Positions 1-8,648 of a stretch of DNA of 64,000 nt are shown here, in pieces. The first letter of the stretch is position 1; the number at the start of each line of letters is the position of its first letter. The notes beneath the pieces were generated by a model. That model had not been told where the DNA came from. It searched no databases and saw only the letters and a program-made list of their open reading frames with translations. The DNA lies in contig SXOO01000016.1 in NCBI GenBank assembly GCA_005776725.1, positions 1-64,000 on the forward strand. The letters are read 5' to 3'. This stretch comes from Pseudomonadota bacterium. GTDB lineage: Bacteria; Myxococcota_A; UBA9042; GCA-2863065. The position numbers and the translations under genes were made by a program.

Positions 1-1739
1 CCGCCGCCGCCGCCCGTGCCATGAAGGCCCACCTTGCCGTCGCCCGCGCCCGTCGGGTACCAGATGTTGTCGGCGTTGACGTTGCCGATCCGGGTGCCGC
101 GAAGCCCCTCCTCGCCAGGGGCGCCGAGCCCGCCGGGCTTCCCGACCTCGCCAACGGCTTCGGGCGGCCCGCCCGCGCCGCCGCCACCGCCGCTCCCGCC
201 CAGGCCTGAAGCGCCGGTGCCGGCGTCTCGGCGTCCGTCACAGCCGCTGAAGACGCAGCCGACGGTGTCGAGGAAGCTGCAGCTCGTGGCACCGCCCCAC
301 CCGGAGGACCCGCCCTTGCCGCCGTGGGCCTCGCCGGACACACACGGGTTCTTCCCGCCTTCGCCGCCCTCGATGAGCTTGTCGGGCTTGCAGGAGTCGT
401 CGATGCCCTCGACGCCCTTGCTGCCGTCGTTGCCGCCTTGGCCGGGACCGCCGCTCTTCCCGTCCACGCCCACGCCGCCGCTCCCCGCGACGAGCCGACA
501 GTTCGAGATCGTGAGCCCGGCCGAGCCGTGCAGAACGTGCACCGCGATGGAGGAGCCGCTCGGCACCGGGTTGGACGCGGCCTCGAAGGTGATCCCGTCG
601 AGCGTGGTGGGGTCGTTCACGCCGTCGGCGATGACCGTGCGGACCGCGCCCTTGTCCACGGCGTCCCAACGCACGATCGTCTCGTTCACCACGGGGTTCC
701 GGGCCCAGGCGTCGGCGCGGTCGAAGCCGCCGTAGAGGTTGATGCCCGACACCACCTTGAGCTGCTGCGTGTAGGTGCCCTTGGAGACCAGCACCATGAG
801 CCGGCCTTCGGTGGATGCCGCGAACTCGAGGCCCTTCTTCACGCTCTTGAACGGGAACGCGAGGTCCCCGAGCACGTTGCCCACGTCGACGCCGTCGGGG
901 GCCACGAAGACCGCGAACTCGATGTCGCCGTCGATCCCGTCGCAGTCCGAGTCTTTGCCGCCTGCGTCCGGCCAGTCCACGGGGACCGAGGGGTCCGGCG
1001 TGCACTCGTACTCGCAGCCGGTCTCGGGCTTCAGGTCCAGGTCGACCCAACCGTCGGCGCAGCTGTGCATGAAGCAGTTCGCTCCCTTGCAGAGGGGGAC
1101 GGCGTTTGCGTACTCGCAGACCACTCCACACTTCCCGCAGTTGAGCTCGTCGTTCTCGTAGTCTGTGTCCGCGGCGCAGATACACGAGCCGTGGCTCGGC
1201 ACGCACTGCGGCTTCGGGATCCCGTCGAGCGTCTCGCACGCGTAGCCCTCGGGGCACGGGGCGCTGGCGGAGCACGCCGCCCCGCAGCGACCGCCCTCGA
1301 GGGCAAGGCAGGCGTTGTCGACCCCGCACTCGGCGCTGGAGGTGCACTTCGCGCAGAGCGAGTCGACGTCCGGCACGCACAGCGTCACGAGGTCCGCGCC
1401 GATCGAGGTGGCCTTGCACCCCCAACCGTCCGGGCAGTCGGAGATGCACTCCTTGGTGCAGACGGAGGCCCCGGTCTTGCGGTCGGTGGGCACGCAGAAG
1501 CCGCTGAAGCAGTCTTCGCCGGAGCCACACGGCGCGAGGAACTCACCCGGGCTGGCCGCGTCTCCTCCCGTGCAGCCCGTGCACGTGTCGACGATCTGGG
1601 CCACCTCGGCCCCAGCCGCCAGGTCCTGTGACGCGGTGTCTGCCGCTGGCGCCTGGGTGTCGAGCGGTGCGGCGCTCACCACAGCGGCCGAGTCGCCACA
1701 CCCCCACACCAAGACCCAGCTCAACAGCAACCAACGCAT
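1..1739 (-). CDS. Cysteine-rich lipoprotein with beta-helix domain, partial (3' end outside window)
   Basis: An open frame runs from an ATG at 1739 to the window edge with no stop (at least 579 codons). The N-terminus is a lipoprotein signal peptide ending in a lipobox-like VWGCG, so the product is probably anchored in the outer membrane or exported. Residues ~40-220 hold cysteine-rich modules, including an NCGKCGVVC block of a type common in myxobacterial surface proteins. After a DSDCDGIDGD motif comes a region resembling DUF1565-type right-handed beta-helices (VAPDG, GTYTQQL, GINLYGGFDRA), then glycine-rich loops that continue to the edge. Role unknown; a surface-binding or polysaccharide-interacting protein is an inference. 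It is divergent from the methyltransferase gene at 1806. Long frames on the opposite strand here are GC-driven shadows. Confidence 0.85.
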   Translation of the reverse strand, partial: MRWLLLSWVLVWGCGDSAAVVSAAPLDTQAPAADTASQDLAAGAEVAQIVDTCTGCTGGDAASPGEFLAPCGSGEDCFSGFCVPTDRKTGASVCTKECISDCPDGWGCKATSIGADLVTLCVPDVDSLCAKCTSSAECGVDNACLALEGGRCGAACSASAPCPEGYACETLDGIPKPQCVPSHGSCICAADTDYENDELNCGKCGVVCEYANAVPLCKGANCFMHSCADGWVDLDLKPETGCEYECTPDPSVPVDWPDAGGKDSDCDGIDGDIEFAVFVAPDGVDVGNVLGDLAFPFKSVKKGLEFAASTEGRLMVLVSKGTYTQQLKVVSGINLYGGFDRADAWARNPVVNETIVRWDAVDKGAVRTVIADGVNDPTTLDGITFEAASNPVPSGSSIAVHVLHGSAGLTISNCRLVAGSGGVGVDGKSGGPGQGGNDGSKGVEGIDDSCKPDKLIEGGEGGKNPCVSGEAHGGKGGSSGWGGATSCSFLDTVGCVFSGCDGRRDAGTGASGLGGSGGGGGAGGPPEAVGEVGKPGGLGAPGEEGLRGTRIGNVNADNIWYPTGAGDGKVGLHGTGGGG

Positions 1740-1805
1740 GACCGTCGATGGTACGGGCGCGGTCATCGCTTGCCAATGCGTGCGCTCCACCGCGAAACGG
1801 GGTAG

Positions 1806-2609
1806 ATGCCGGGCATGCGGTGGCCACGAGTCCAGCTCTTCGAGTTCAACGACGCCCACTGGGCGCCCGATGCCCTCCGCGAGGGCATCGTCGACACGCT
1901 GAGCGTCGCGCTGGAGCGCGGCCGCATCCTCGATGGCCTCGCCGCCCCGTTCGCGGCATTCCTCGCGCGCTCCGGCACCTCCGAGGTGCTCGACCTCGGC
2001 GCGGGTGCCGGCGGCCCGATGCGGGTGCTGCTGGGGGCCCTGGCCGAGCGCGGTGTCCGACCGCAGGTCACGCTCACAGACCTGCACCCGCGCGTGGAGG
2101 CGTGGCGCGAGCTCGCGGGCGTGTTCCCCGGTCAGGTCACCTTCGAGGCGCATCCCGTAGACGCCACTGCGGTGCCCGACGCGCTCGCCGCGGGCAAGGC
2201 GCGCACGATCATCAACGTGCTCCACCACTTCCCGCCCCCGCTGGTGGCGCGAGTGCTGGCCGACGCCGTTCGGGCAGGAGACAGCATCTTCATCGCCGAG
2301 GCCTTCGGGCGGGAGCCGTCCAGCTTCCCCGCGTTCGCTTCGGCCGGGCTCCCTGCGCTCCTCGGCGCGCCGCTCCGAGGCTCCCGGCGGCTCGAGAAGG
2401 CGCTGCTCTTCTGGGCCACCCCGATCGGCTTCGCCGTGTCGGTGTGGGACGGCTTCGTCAGCACCCTGCGTATCCACGAGGAGGCCGAGCTCCGCGCGCT
2501 GGTGGCCCCCTTCGGGCAGGACTACGACTGGACGTTCGGTTGGTACCCGGTGAAGCCGTGGGGCCGCGGCTGTTGGTTCAGCGGCACGCCCAAGGCACCG
2601 GCGGCCTGA
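1806..2609 (+). CDS. Class I SAM-dependent methyltransferase
   Basis: A 267-aa soluble protein. Residues ~60-70 carry the glycine-rich SAM-binding motif I (VLDLGAGAGGP), followed by an acidic motif II-like TLTDLHP and a motif IV-like TIINVLHHFPPP, the order expected for Rossmann-fold methyltransferases. No signal peptide or membrane segment. The substrate cannot be read from the sequence. The start at 1806 follows GGGG; an in-frame ATG at 1815 is an alternative. The gene is divergent from the lipoprotein gene ending at 1739 and convergent with the membrane-protein gene, whose stop lies 6 bp downstream. Confidence 0.85.
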   Translation: MPGMRWPRVQLFEFNDAHWAPDALREGIVDTLSVALERGRILDGLAAPFAAFLARSGTSEVLDLGAGAGGPMRVLLGALAERGVRPQVTLTDLHPRVEAWRELAGVFPGQVTFEAHPVDATAVPDALAAGKARTIINVLHHFPPPLVARVLADAVRAGDSIFIAEAFGREPSSFPAFASAGLPALLGAPLRGSRRLEKALLFWATPIGFAVSVWDGFVSTLRIHEEAELRALVAPFGQDYDWTFGWYPVKPWGRGCWFSGTPKAPAA

Positions 2610-2615
2610 GAGCGC

Positions 2616-3701
2616 TCAGGGAGCCGGCGCGTCCGGCGGCTTCCAGCCCTCCATGAGCTTCGGATCGAGGTACGGATCGGCGGCTGTGTCCGTGGCCGGC
2701 GCCGACCCGCCGTATCCATAGTCCAGCTCCACGGCCCCAGGCGTTGCGGCGGCAGGCTCCGCGTCCACCTCGAGCGCCGTATGGGTCATCCGCGCGGCGC
2801 CACCCACCGATGCCGCGGCGACCCCGATCGAGGCGGCGGCCCCCCACCCCGCGGGCGTGAACCAGGCCGCCGCGCCCGCCAACGCGGGAACGAGGAGGAG
2901 CAACGTGGCCACGGAGGCCGGGAGGCTCGCGTAGTGTTGGCCGGCGCCAATCGCCACCACATACGCCGCACCCAACGCCATGGACGCCGAGCGCATCGCC
3001 ACGGGGCGGACGCCAGCGAGGCCCGCGAGCGCGAGCCCACCCACGGCCGCAGCCGCTGCGCCGAGGAGCTGGGCCAAGAGCAGGCTGCGGGCAAGGGCCA
3101 GCGTGGCCGCCGCGCCGCCGAGCAACACGCCGGCAGCCGCGAGAGCGAGGAACGAGCGGAGGCGCGGGGCGTCGTCGCGAGGGCCGGTGAGGAGCGCTTC
3201 GAGGCCGAGCTGGGCAAGCGCGCCGAGCCCCACCAGACGCCAGAGCTCGGCGTTCGCCGTAGCCGCGTCTCGAGCCGCCAGCGGCCCCAAGAGGCGACTG
3301 ACGATCGCGTAGGCGAGCGCGCCGAAGGCCACGGTGCGCGCCGCCACGCCCACGCCACCCCAAGCGCGCCCTTCGCCGTTCCCGGGGGACCCGTCCCCAC
3401 CGGCCGGCCAGCGCACCGCGAGGCTTTGCAGGAGTAGGGAGAGGAACGCTCCCAGGAGCCCGCCGGCGATCACGGCGAAAACCAACCACTGCGTGGAGTC
3501 GGGCGGGGGCAGCGTGAGCGGCCCGGCGAGCTGGTGCGCCGCGATGCCCACGCCCAGCGCAACACCTGCGCCAGCGGCGGCGTTCGCGGACGACCTCACA
3601 GCCCGGCCTCGCGCCAGGAGCGCGGCGCCACCCGCGACCGCGGTAGGGAGCACCACGCCGAAGAGGCCGGCGGTTACGAGCACACTGCTGGACTCTGGCA
3701 T
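2616..3701 (-). CDS. Multi-spanning membrane protein of unknown function
   Basis: A 361-aa, Ala/Gly/Leu-rich protein with roughly nine or ten hydrophobic segments, beginning with LVTAGLFGVVLPTAVAGGAA and ending in a hydrophilic tail with GYGG, acidic and proline residues. No catalytic or transporter signature was recognised. The ATG at 3701 is chosen because GGTGGAGG lies just upstream; an in-frame GTG at 3713 overlaps that ribosome site. It follows the YceI gene by about 50 bp on the same strand, so co-transcription is possible. Very high GC and Ala content make remote homology hard to judge by eye. Confidence 0.7.
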   Translation of the reverse strand: MPESSSVLVTAGLFGVVLPTAVAGGAALLARGRAVRSSANAAAGAGVALGVGIAAHQLAGPLTLPPPDSTQWLVFAVIAGGLLGAFLSLLLQSLAVRWPAGGDGSPGNGEGRAWGGVGVAARTVAFGALAYAIVSRLLGPLAARDAATANAELWRLVGLGALAQLGLEALLTGPRDDAPRLRSFLALAAAGVLLGGAAATLALARSLLLAQLLGAAAAAVGGLALAGLAGVRPVAMRSASMALGAAYVVAIGAGQHYASLPASVATLLLLVPALAGAAAWFTPAGWGAAASIGVAAASVGGAARMTHTALEVDAEPAAATPGAVELDYGYGGSAPATDTAADPYLDPKLMEGWKPPDAPAP

Positions 3702-3753
3702 GGGGGCCTCCACCGGGGCTGCCCCGAGCCCGCAGGCCCGAGGCGTTGGGGGA

Positions 3754-4317
3754 CTACTTCTTGATGCCCTCGAGCGAGATCACGACGTTGATGTCGTCGC
3801 CGATCCCGCCCTCCATGAACTTCATGCCGAACTCCGAACGCTTGATGGTGATGCGGGCCTCCCACCCAGCGCGGTAGCCGCCCCACGGGTCCTTGCCCTC
3901 ACCGACGAACTCGAAGTCGGCCGTGATCGGCTTGGTCACACCGTGCAGCGTGACGTCGCCGGTGACCTTCATCTTGCCGCCGGCCTGCGCGACCGACTTC
4001 GACTTGAAGGTGATGGTGGGGAACTCCTTCGTGTTGAAGAAGTCCGGGGCCTTCAGGTGGTCATCCCGCTTCTTGTCGGCGGTGAAGAGGCTGTCGGCCT
4101 TGATGGAGAGGTCGATCGACGACGCGGCCGGAGCCTTGGTGTCCCACGTCACGGTCCCCGACAGCTCGTGGAACTGCCCGTAGAACCACGACACGCCGAA
4201 GTGCTTCACGCGGAAGTTGGCCTTGGAGTGCGAGGTGTCGATCGCGTAGGTGTCGGCCGCGAAGGCCGGAACAGCGAGGAGGAGAGCAGCGGCAAGGGGG
4301 GCGAAGGTGCGGGTCAT
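3754..4317 (-). CDS. YceI family periplasmic protein
   Basis: A 187-aa protein with a signal peptide (MTRTFAPLAAALLLAVPAFA) and the full YceI lipocalin-like fold: YAIDTSHSKANFRVKHFGVS near the N-terminus, a central FFNTKEFPTITFKS strand pair, then GDVTLHGVTKPI and a C-terminal EFGMKF. YceI proteins bind isoprenoid-type lipids in the periplasm and are often stress- or acid-induced; the ligand here is unknown. The start at 4317 is set by AGGAG seven bases upstream and by the signal peptide; a longer frame to 4377 lacks both. A 21-bp-spaced direct repeat (4391-4420) lies upstream. Confidence 0.9.
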   Translation of the reverse strand: MTRTFAPLAAALLLAVPAFAADTYAIDTSHSKANFRVKHFGVSWFYGQFHELSGTVTWDTKAPAASSIDLSIKADSLFTADKKRDDHLKAPDFFNTKEFPTITFKSKSVAQAGGKMKVTGDVTLHGVTKPITADFEFVGEGKDPWGGYRAGWEARITIKRSEFGMKFMEGGIGDDINVVISLEGIKK

Positions 4318-4390
4318 CTCGTGGCTCCTAGGGTGAGGTCTCGGGGGGCGCCAAGAGGCGCCGTCCAATCTGGACATCAGAACAGTACTC

Positions 4391-4420
4391 CGCTATTTCC
4401 ATCTTGCAAGCTGCTATTTC
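4391..4420. promoter_or_regulatory. Direct repeat upstream of the YceI gene, possible operator
   Basis: Two near-identical 9-mers, CGCTATTTC (4391-4399) and TGCTATTTC (4412-4420), are repeated in the same orientation with a 21-bp period, two helical turns, about 75 bp upstream of the YceI start. They sit in an unusually AT-rich patch between the divergent YceI and DUF1592 genes. This geometry suits a protein binding two sites on one DNA face. No regulator can be named. Confidence 0.3.
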
Positions 4421-4516
4421 GAAAGAAGCACCCGCCGTGAACGCCAGGGCCGGGCCACCGAACGGGCCTCCCATCCCGACTGAAACGTGTGCTAGGGTGC
4501 TGCGTCCGGAGGTGCC

Positions 4517-6190
4517 ATGCGTCGGAAGCTCCTCGTCTCCCTGGCCCTAGCCGCCTGCAGCCCGCTCGAGTTCTCGAGAGACCCGGTAGACACCGCGGGC
4601 TCAGCCGCGCCTGATGTCCCCGCAGCCACAACGGATGTCCCCGAAGCCGTGAGTGACGTCCCGGAGGCGCCGGGGCCCGAGTTCGTGCCCGCCGGACCGC
4701 GCCTCTTCCGCCTCAGCTCGCGCCAGTACCGCAACTCGGTGCGCGACCTGTTCGGGCCCCACATCGTCCCTCCCTCGGCGCTCGAGCCGGACCGGGCGGT
4801 CGACGGCCTGATCGCGGTGGGCGCCACCGTGTCGACGCTGTCGGCCCGCGGCGTGGAGCAGTACTTCGACGCGGCCCTCGCTCTGGCGGAGCAGGTGGTG
4901 GCTTCGGACGAGGCCCGGCAGCGCGTGGTCCCGTGCGCCACTCAAGACGGCGCGTGTGCGCGCGAGGCCGTGGCCTACGCGGGCCGCCTGATCTGGCGTC
5001 GGCCGCTGGAGACGGCCGAGCTCGACGCGCTCATGGTCACCTTCGAGGCCGCCCAAGAGGCCCTGGGCACCTGGGACGACGGTCTCCGGTACGCGCTCAC
5101 GTTCCTCCTCCAGTCGCCCCACTTCCTCTACCGGGCCGAACAGGGCGACGCCGCCACGTCAGCCTACGCCCCGTTCGAGCTGGCGGCGCGGCTCTCGTAC
5201 TTCCTCTGGAACTCCACGCCCGACAAAGCGCTGCTCGAGGCGGCGGAGAGCGGCGCCCTCCTGGACGACGCCGTGCTCGCGACCGAGGTCGATCGGCTGT
5301 TGGCCGACGCCCGTGCCCGAGACGGGGTCCGCAACTTCTTCGCCGAGTGGCTCGGACTCTACGAGCTGGACGCGCTCTCGAAGGACCCGAACGTCTTCCG
5401 GCACTACAGCTCCGACCTCGGCGCCTTGGCCCGCGAAGAGACGCTGAAGCTCGCGGAGACCTGGGCCTTCGAGGAAGCCGCCGACTTCCGCTCGCTGTTC
5501 ACCACCCGCACCACCTTCGTCAACCGACGGCTGGCGGCGATCTACGACATCCCGGCACCTTCGGGAGACGAGCTGGGCGCCGTGGACCTGCCGCTGACAA
5601 CCCCACGGCGGGGGATCCTGGGCCATGTGGGCATCCTGGCGCTGCACTCGCACCCCACGTCTTCGTCGGCCACGCTGCGCGGCAAGTTCATCCGCGAGCG
5701 CGTCCTGTGCGGCGCGCCGCTCACCCCGCCGGCCAACCTCAACACCTCGATCCCCGAGCCCTCTCCGGACGCTCGAACGCTCAAGGAGCGCTTGGTGGTC
5801 CACATGCAGGTCGAAGAGTGCGGCGCGTGCCACCGGCTGCTGGACCCGATCGGCTTCGGGCTCGAGAACTTCGACGGGATTGGGCGCTTCCGCACCAAGG
5901 ACAACGACGCCCCCATCGACCCCAGCGGCACGCTCGACGGTGAGCCCTTCGAGGACGCGGTGGAGCTCATGGCGCGCATCGCCAACCACCCCATGCTCAC
6001 GCCGTGCTTCGTGAAGCACGTCTACAGCTATGCGAACGGCCACGCTCCGGAGAACGAGGAGGCCCAGATCCTCCACGCGCTCCACGAGGACTTCCGCGCC
6101 AACACCTTCAAGATCCTCCACCTTTTCCGGGCCGTAGCGCTCTCGCGCGGCTTCCGCGAGGTCACCCCGCTGTCGGAGGTCACCCAATGA
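4517..6190 (+). CDS. DUF1592 domain lipoprotein (DUF1587/1595/1592/1588/1585)
   Basis: A 557-aa protein starting with a lipoprotein signal (MRRKLLVSLALAACSPLEF) and an acidic/proline linker. The modules follow the order usual in this family: DUF1587 (FRLSSRQYRNSVRDLFG, ~60), DUF1595 (~150-215), DUF1592 (ELAARLSYFLWNSTPDKALL, ~220), DUF1588 (RRGILGHVGILALHSHPTSS, ~365, with a CGACH haem-type motif before LLDPIGFGLENFDGIGRFR) and DUF1585 at the end. Such proteins occur in Planctomycetes and myxobacteria paired with DUF1552 proteins; their biochemistry is not established. GGAGG lies 5 bases before the ATG. The stop overlaps the next start (ATGA), so the two are translationally coupled. Confidence 0.92.
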   Translation: MRRKLLVSLALAACSPLEFSRDPVDTAGSAAPDVPAATTDVPEAVSDVPEAPGPEFVPAGPRLFRLSSRQYRNSVRDLFGPHIVPPSALEPDRAVDGLIAVGATVSTLSARGVEQYFDAALALAEQVVASDEARQRVVPCATQDGACAREAVAYAGRLIWRRPLETAELDALMVTFEAAQEALGTWDDGLRYALTFLLQSPHFLYRAEQGDAATSAYAPFELAARLSYFLWNSTPDKALLEAAESGALLDDAVLATEVDRLLADARARDGVRNFFAEWLGLYELDALSKDPNVFRHYSSDLGALAREETLKLAETWAFEEAADFRSLFTTRTTFVNRRLAAIYDIPAPSGDELGAVDLPLTTPRRGILGHVGILALHSHPTSSSATLRGKFIRERVLCGAPLTPPANLNTSIPEPSPDARTLKERLVVHMQVEECGACHRLLDPIGFGLENFDGIGRFRTKDNDAPIDPSGTLDGEPFEDAVELMARIANHPMLTPCFVKHVYSYANGHAPENEEAQILHALHEDFRANTFKILHLFRAVALSRGFREVTPLSEVTQ

Positions 6191-7587
6191 GCTCACGTCT
6201 GCCCCCCGACCCGAAGACCTTCCGACGCCCCCAGGGCGTTGCGCCCACCCCCTGGTCCGGCCGGCACGCCGCGCTCTCGCGGCGCACGCTGCTGCGTGGC
6301 GTGCTGGGAGGCGCGCTCGTCACTCTGGGCCTGCCGCCGCTCGAGCTGTTCATGAACAGCCACGGCACGGCGTACGCCGGAGACACGAGCGACGGGTTCC
6401 CACGCCGCTTCGGGCTGTTCTTCTGGGGCAACGGCGTGGTCCCCACGCGGTGGGTTCCCGCCAAGACCGGGACCGACTACGAGCTCTCCGAAGAGCTGCT
6501 CCCCCTTGCCGCCCACAAGAGCCGGCTCGCGGTGGTCACGGGGATGCGGGTCACCCTGCCCAACACCGAGCCGCACTTCTCCACCGGCGCAGGCTTCCTC
6601 ACCGGCCGCCCGGTCGCGAAGATCGGCTCCAACGTCACGGTCGAAGGTCCCACCATCGACCAGATTATCGCGGCCGTCACGGGGCAGGAGACGCGCTTCC
6701 CTTCGCTGGAGGCCGGCTGCAACTCCGACGGGCTCAGCTACACCGGTCCCAACGCCCAGAACCCGGTCGAGCGCAGCCCGCTCGCGCTCTTCGAGCGGGT
6801 CTTCGGGGGCTCCTTCACGCTGCCCGGCGACACCCCGAAGGTGGACCCCACGTTGCGGCTGAAGCGCTCCGTGCTCGACGCGGTGTCCGAGCAGCTCAGC
6901 GCGCTGAAGACCCGAGTTGGCGCCAACGACCAGCTCCGCCTGCAGCAGCACTTCGAGGGAGTCCGCGCGCTGGAGAAGCGCCTCGCGCGGCTCGAAGAGG
7001 ACCCGCCGCAGCTGGCCGCGTGCGCGCTGCCCCAGCGCCCCGCCACGGAGTTCCCGGACGTCGAGGGCCGCCCGCCGCTGGCCGCCAAGAACGCCGCCGT
7101 GTCAGAGATCCTGGCGCTGGCGCTGGCGTGCGACCAGACCCGCGTGATCTCGAGCTGGTTCACGCACCCGGTCTCTAACGTGTTGTTCCCGGGCGCCCCG
7201 CAGGGCCACCACGAGCTTACCCACAACGAGCCCGGAGACCAGCCCGAGGTCCACAAGATCACGGTGCAGTGCATCGAGGCCATGGCCCAGCTCTGCGATG
7301 CCCTGGCAGGGATCCAGGAGGGCACGGGCACGCTGCTGGACCACATGGTGGTGCTCGGCACCAGCGACGTGGGGCTGGGCAAGACGCACTCGCCCGACGA
7401 CTTCCCCATCCTGCTCGTGGGCTCGGCGGGCGGCGCCCTCAAGACGGGACACCACTACCGGTCCGGCTCCAACGAGACCACGAGCAAGGTCCTCCTCAGC
7501 GTCGCGCGCGGCGTTGGACTCGACCTCGCGTCATTCGGTGGGGCGGACGCCGAGACCCAAGACGGGCTCTCGGCGATCGAGGCGTGA
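6187..7587 (+). CDS. DUF1552 domain protein with twin-arginine signal
   Basis: A 466-aa protein. The N-terminus contains SRRTLLRGVLGGALVTLGL, a twin-arginine export signal, so it is probably folded in the cytoplasm, possibly around a cofactor, before export. The body matches the DUF1552 pattern: RRFGLFFWGNGVVPTRWVP, HFSTGAGFLTG, then VVLGTSDVGLGKTHS and FPILLVGSAGG near the end. The ATG at 6187 overlaps the stop of the DUF1592 gene; the frame extends upstream to 6004 but that part lies inside the upstream gene. Conserved partnership with DUF1592 proteins is known across phyla; joint function is unproven. Calls to a metal-dependent phosphatase-like fold would be speculative. Confidence 0.92.
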   Translation: MSSRLPPDPKTFRRPQGVAPTPWSGRHAALSRRTLLRGVLGGALVTLGLPPLELFMNSHGTAYAGDTSDGFPRRFGLFFWGNGVVPTRWVPAKTGTDYELSEELLPLAAHKSRLAVVTGMRVTLPNTEPHFSTGAGFLTGRPVAKIGSNVTVEGPTIDQIIAAVTGQETRFPSLEAGCNSDGLSYTGPNAQNPVERSPLALFERVFGGSFTLPGDTPKVDPTLRLKRSVLDAVSEQLSALKTRVGANDQLRLQQHFEGVRALEKRLARLEEDPPQLAACALPQRPATEFPDVEGRPPLAAKNAAVSEILALALACDQTRVISSWFTHPVSNVLFPGAPQGHHELTHNEPGDQPEVHKITVQCIEAMAQLCDALAGIQEGTGTLLDHMVVLGTSDVGLGKTHSPDDFPILLVGSAGGALKTGHHYRSGSNETTSKVLLSVARGVGLDLASFGGADAETQDGLSAIEA

Positions 7588-7631
7588 TCACCGTGGGACG
7601 TGACCCAGCCACCCGCTGTGAGGGGCTCGCA

Positions 7632-8618
7632 ATGCGCACTTTGCTCTGCCTACTGCTCGTCGCCTGCCACGACCCGGACCTCGCGAAGGTCGTGCTCATC
7701 GAGTCCGACGCTTCGTCCAACACCGAGGCCCCGCCCTCGGACGACGTGGCGCCCGAAGAGGACGCTTCGCCAGACGGCGACGGCCCGCCCCCCGTCGTGG
7801 CCGATCCCCTCGCCAGCGGCGAAGAGGCGCTGAGCCTGCTGGTCGTGGTGGACCGGATGATCTTCCCGCGGATCGGCGACGACGGCCGCACCATCTTCGG
7901 CCTCGACCTCGACGGGAAGGTCAGCGACGAGTCCGACGAGACCACCTGCGGCAAGCTCGACCAGATCTCCCCCGAGGGCGTCGAGGGCATCGACAATCAG
8001 CTGTCCACGGTGATCCCGCTCTTCGAGTTCGTGGGCCTCGGCGCGTTCGAGACCCTGGTGCAGCGCGCCATCGACGAAGGCGGCCTCCTCATCCTGTTCC
8101 AGCTCGACGGCATCGACGATCTCGTCAACGACCCCGAGGTCACCATGACCCTGCGCCTCGGCTCCGGCGTGCCGCTCCTCGGCACCGACGGGCGCCTCCT
8201 CGCCGGGCAAACCTACAGCCTGCACCCGGAGTCGCCCGAGCAGGCGTTCGACGTGCGGATAGAAGACGGCGTGATGGTCGCCAGCGGCGTGGACACCCGG
8301 ATCCCGATCGTGGTCTTCGGCGTGTTGTACGAGCTCACGTTCGAGAAGGCCGAGTTCCGCGTGCCGATCACCCCAGACGGCGTGATCAGCGGCGGCATGA
8401 TGGCAGGCCAGGTGCCCCTCTCCGACCTCATCGGCATCGCGGCCAAGGCCAACAACAACGACGACTCGATCCTCGAGTCGGTTCAGGCTGTCTTGGCGGG
8501 GGTCACAGACCTCGGCTACGAGGACGGGCAGTGCACACGACTCAGCGCCGCCATCCAGTTCGGCGCGGTGTCGGCGTTCCTGTTCGAGGACCACTTCACG
8601 CCGGCCCCCCCGCCCTGA
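7632..8618 (+). CDS. Lipoprotein of unknown function, third gene of the DUF1592/DUF1552 operon
   Basis: A 328-aa protein with a short lipoprotein signal (MRTLLCLLLVACHDPDL), an acidic Asp/Pro/Glu linker (residues ~25-60), then a domain of alternating hydrophobic strands without a recognised family. It contains few cysteines (TTCGKL, GQCTRL). It begins 44 bp after the DUF1552 stop in the same direction, so it probably belongs to that operon and may be a substrate-binding or partner protein. The ATG at 7632 is preferred over an upstream in-frame start inside the DUF1552 gene because only it gives a signal peptide. A hairpin overlaps its stop. Confidence 0.8.
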   Translation: MRTLLCLLLVACHDPDLAKVVLIESDASSNTEAPPSDDVAPEEDASPDGDGPPPVVADPLASGEEALSLLVVVDRMIFPRIGDDGRTIFGLDLDGKVSDESDETTCGKLDQISPEGVEGIDNQLSTVIPLFEFVGLGAFETLVQRAIDEGGLLILFQLDGIDDLVNDPEVTMTLRLGSGVPLLGTDGRLLAGQTYSLHPESPEQAFDVRIEDGVMVASGVDTRIPIVVFGVLYELTFEKAEFRVPITPDGVISGGMMAGQVPLSDLIGIAAKANNNDDSILESVQAVLAGVTDLGYEDGQCTRLSAAIQFGAVSAFLFEDHFTPAPPP

Positions 8619-8640
8619 CGCGGCAACACCCCCGTCAGGG
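8613..8640. terminator. Bidirectional terminator-like hairpin between convergent genes
   Basis: CCCTGACG (8613-8620) pairs perfectly with CGTCAGGG (8633-8640) across a 12-nt loop. It overlaps the stop of the lipoprotein gene and sits 9 bp from the stop of the convergent LysR gene. There is no T-run, as is common in GC-rich genomes, so it is called from the stem and its position only. Confidence 0.6.
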
Positions 8641-8648
8641 GGACGACC

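Noticed and set aside
238-1530. 430-codon Arg-rich open frame on the minus strand and several long plus-strand frames over the same DNA
   Set aside because: They overlap the real lipoprotein frame (1-1739), have Arg/Ala/Pro-rich nonsense composition and lack signal peptides or motifs. Long antisense frames are expected at this GC content; the same applies to most overlapping frames elsewhere.
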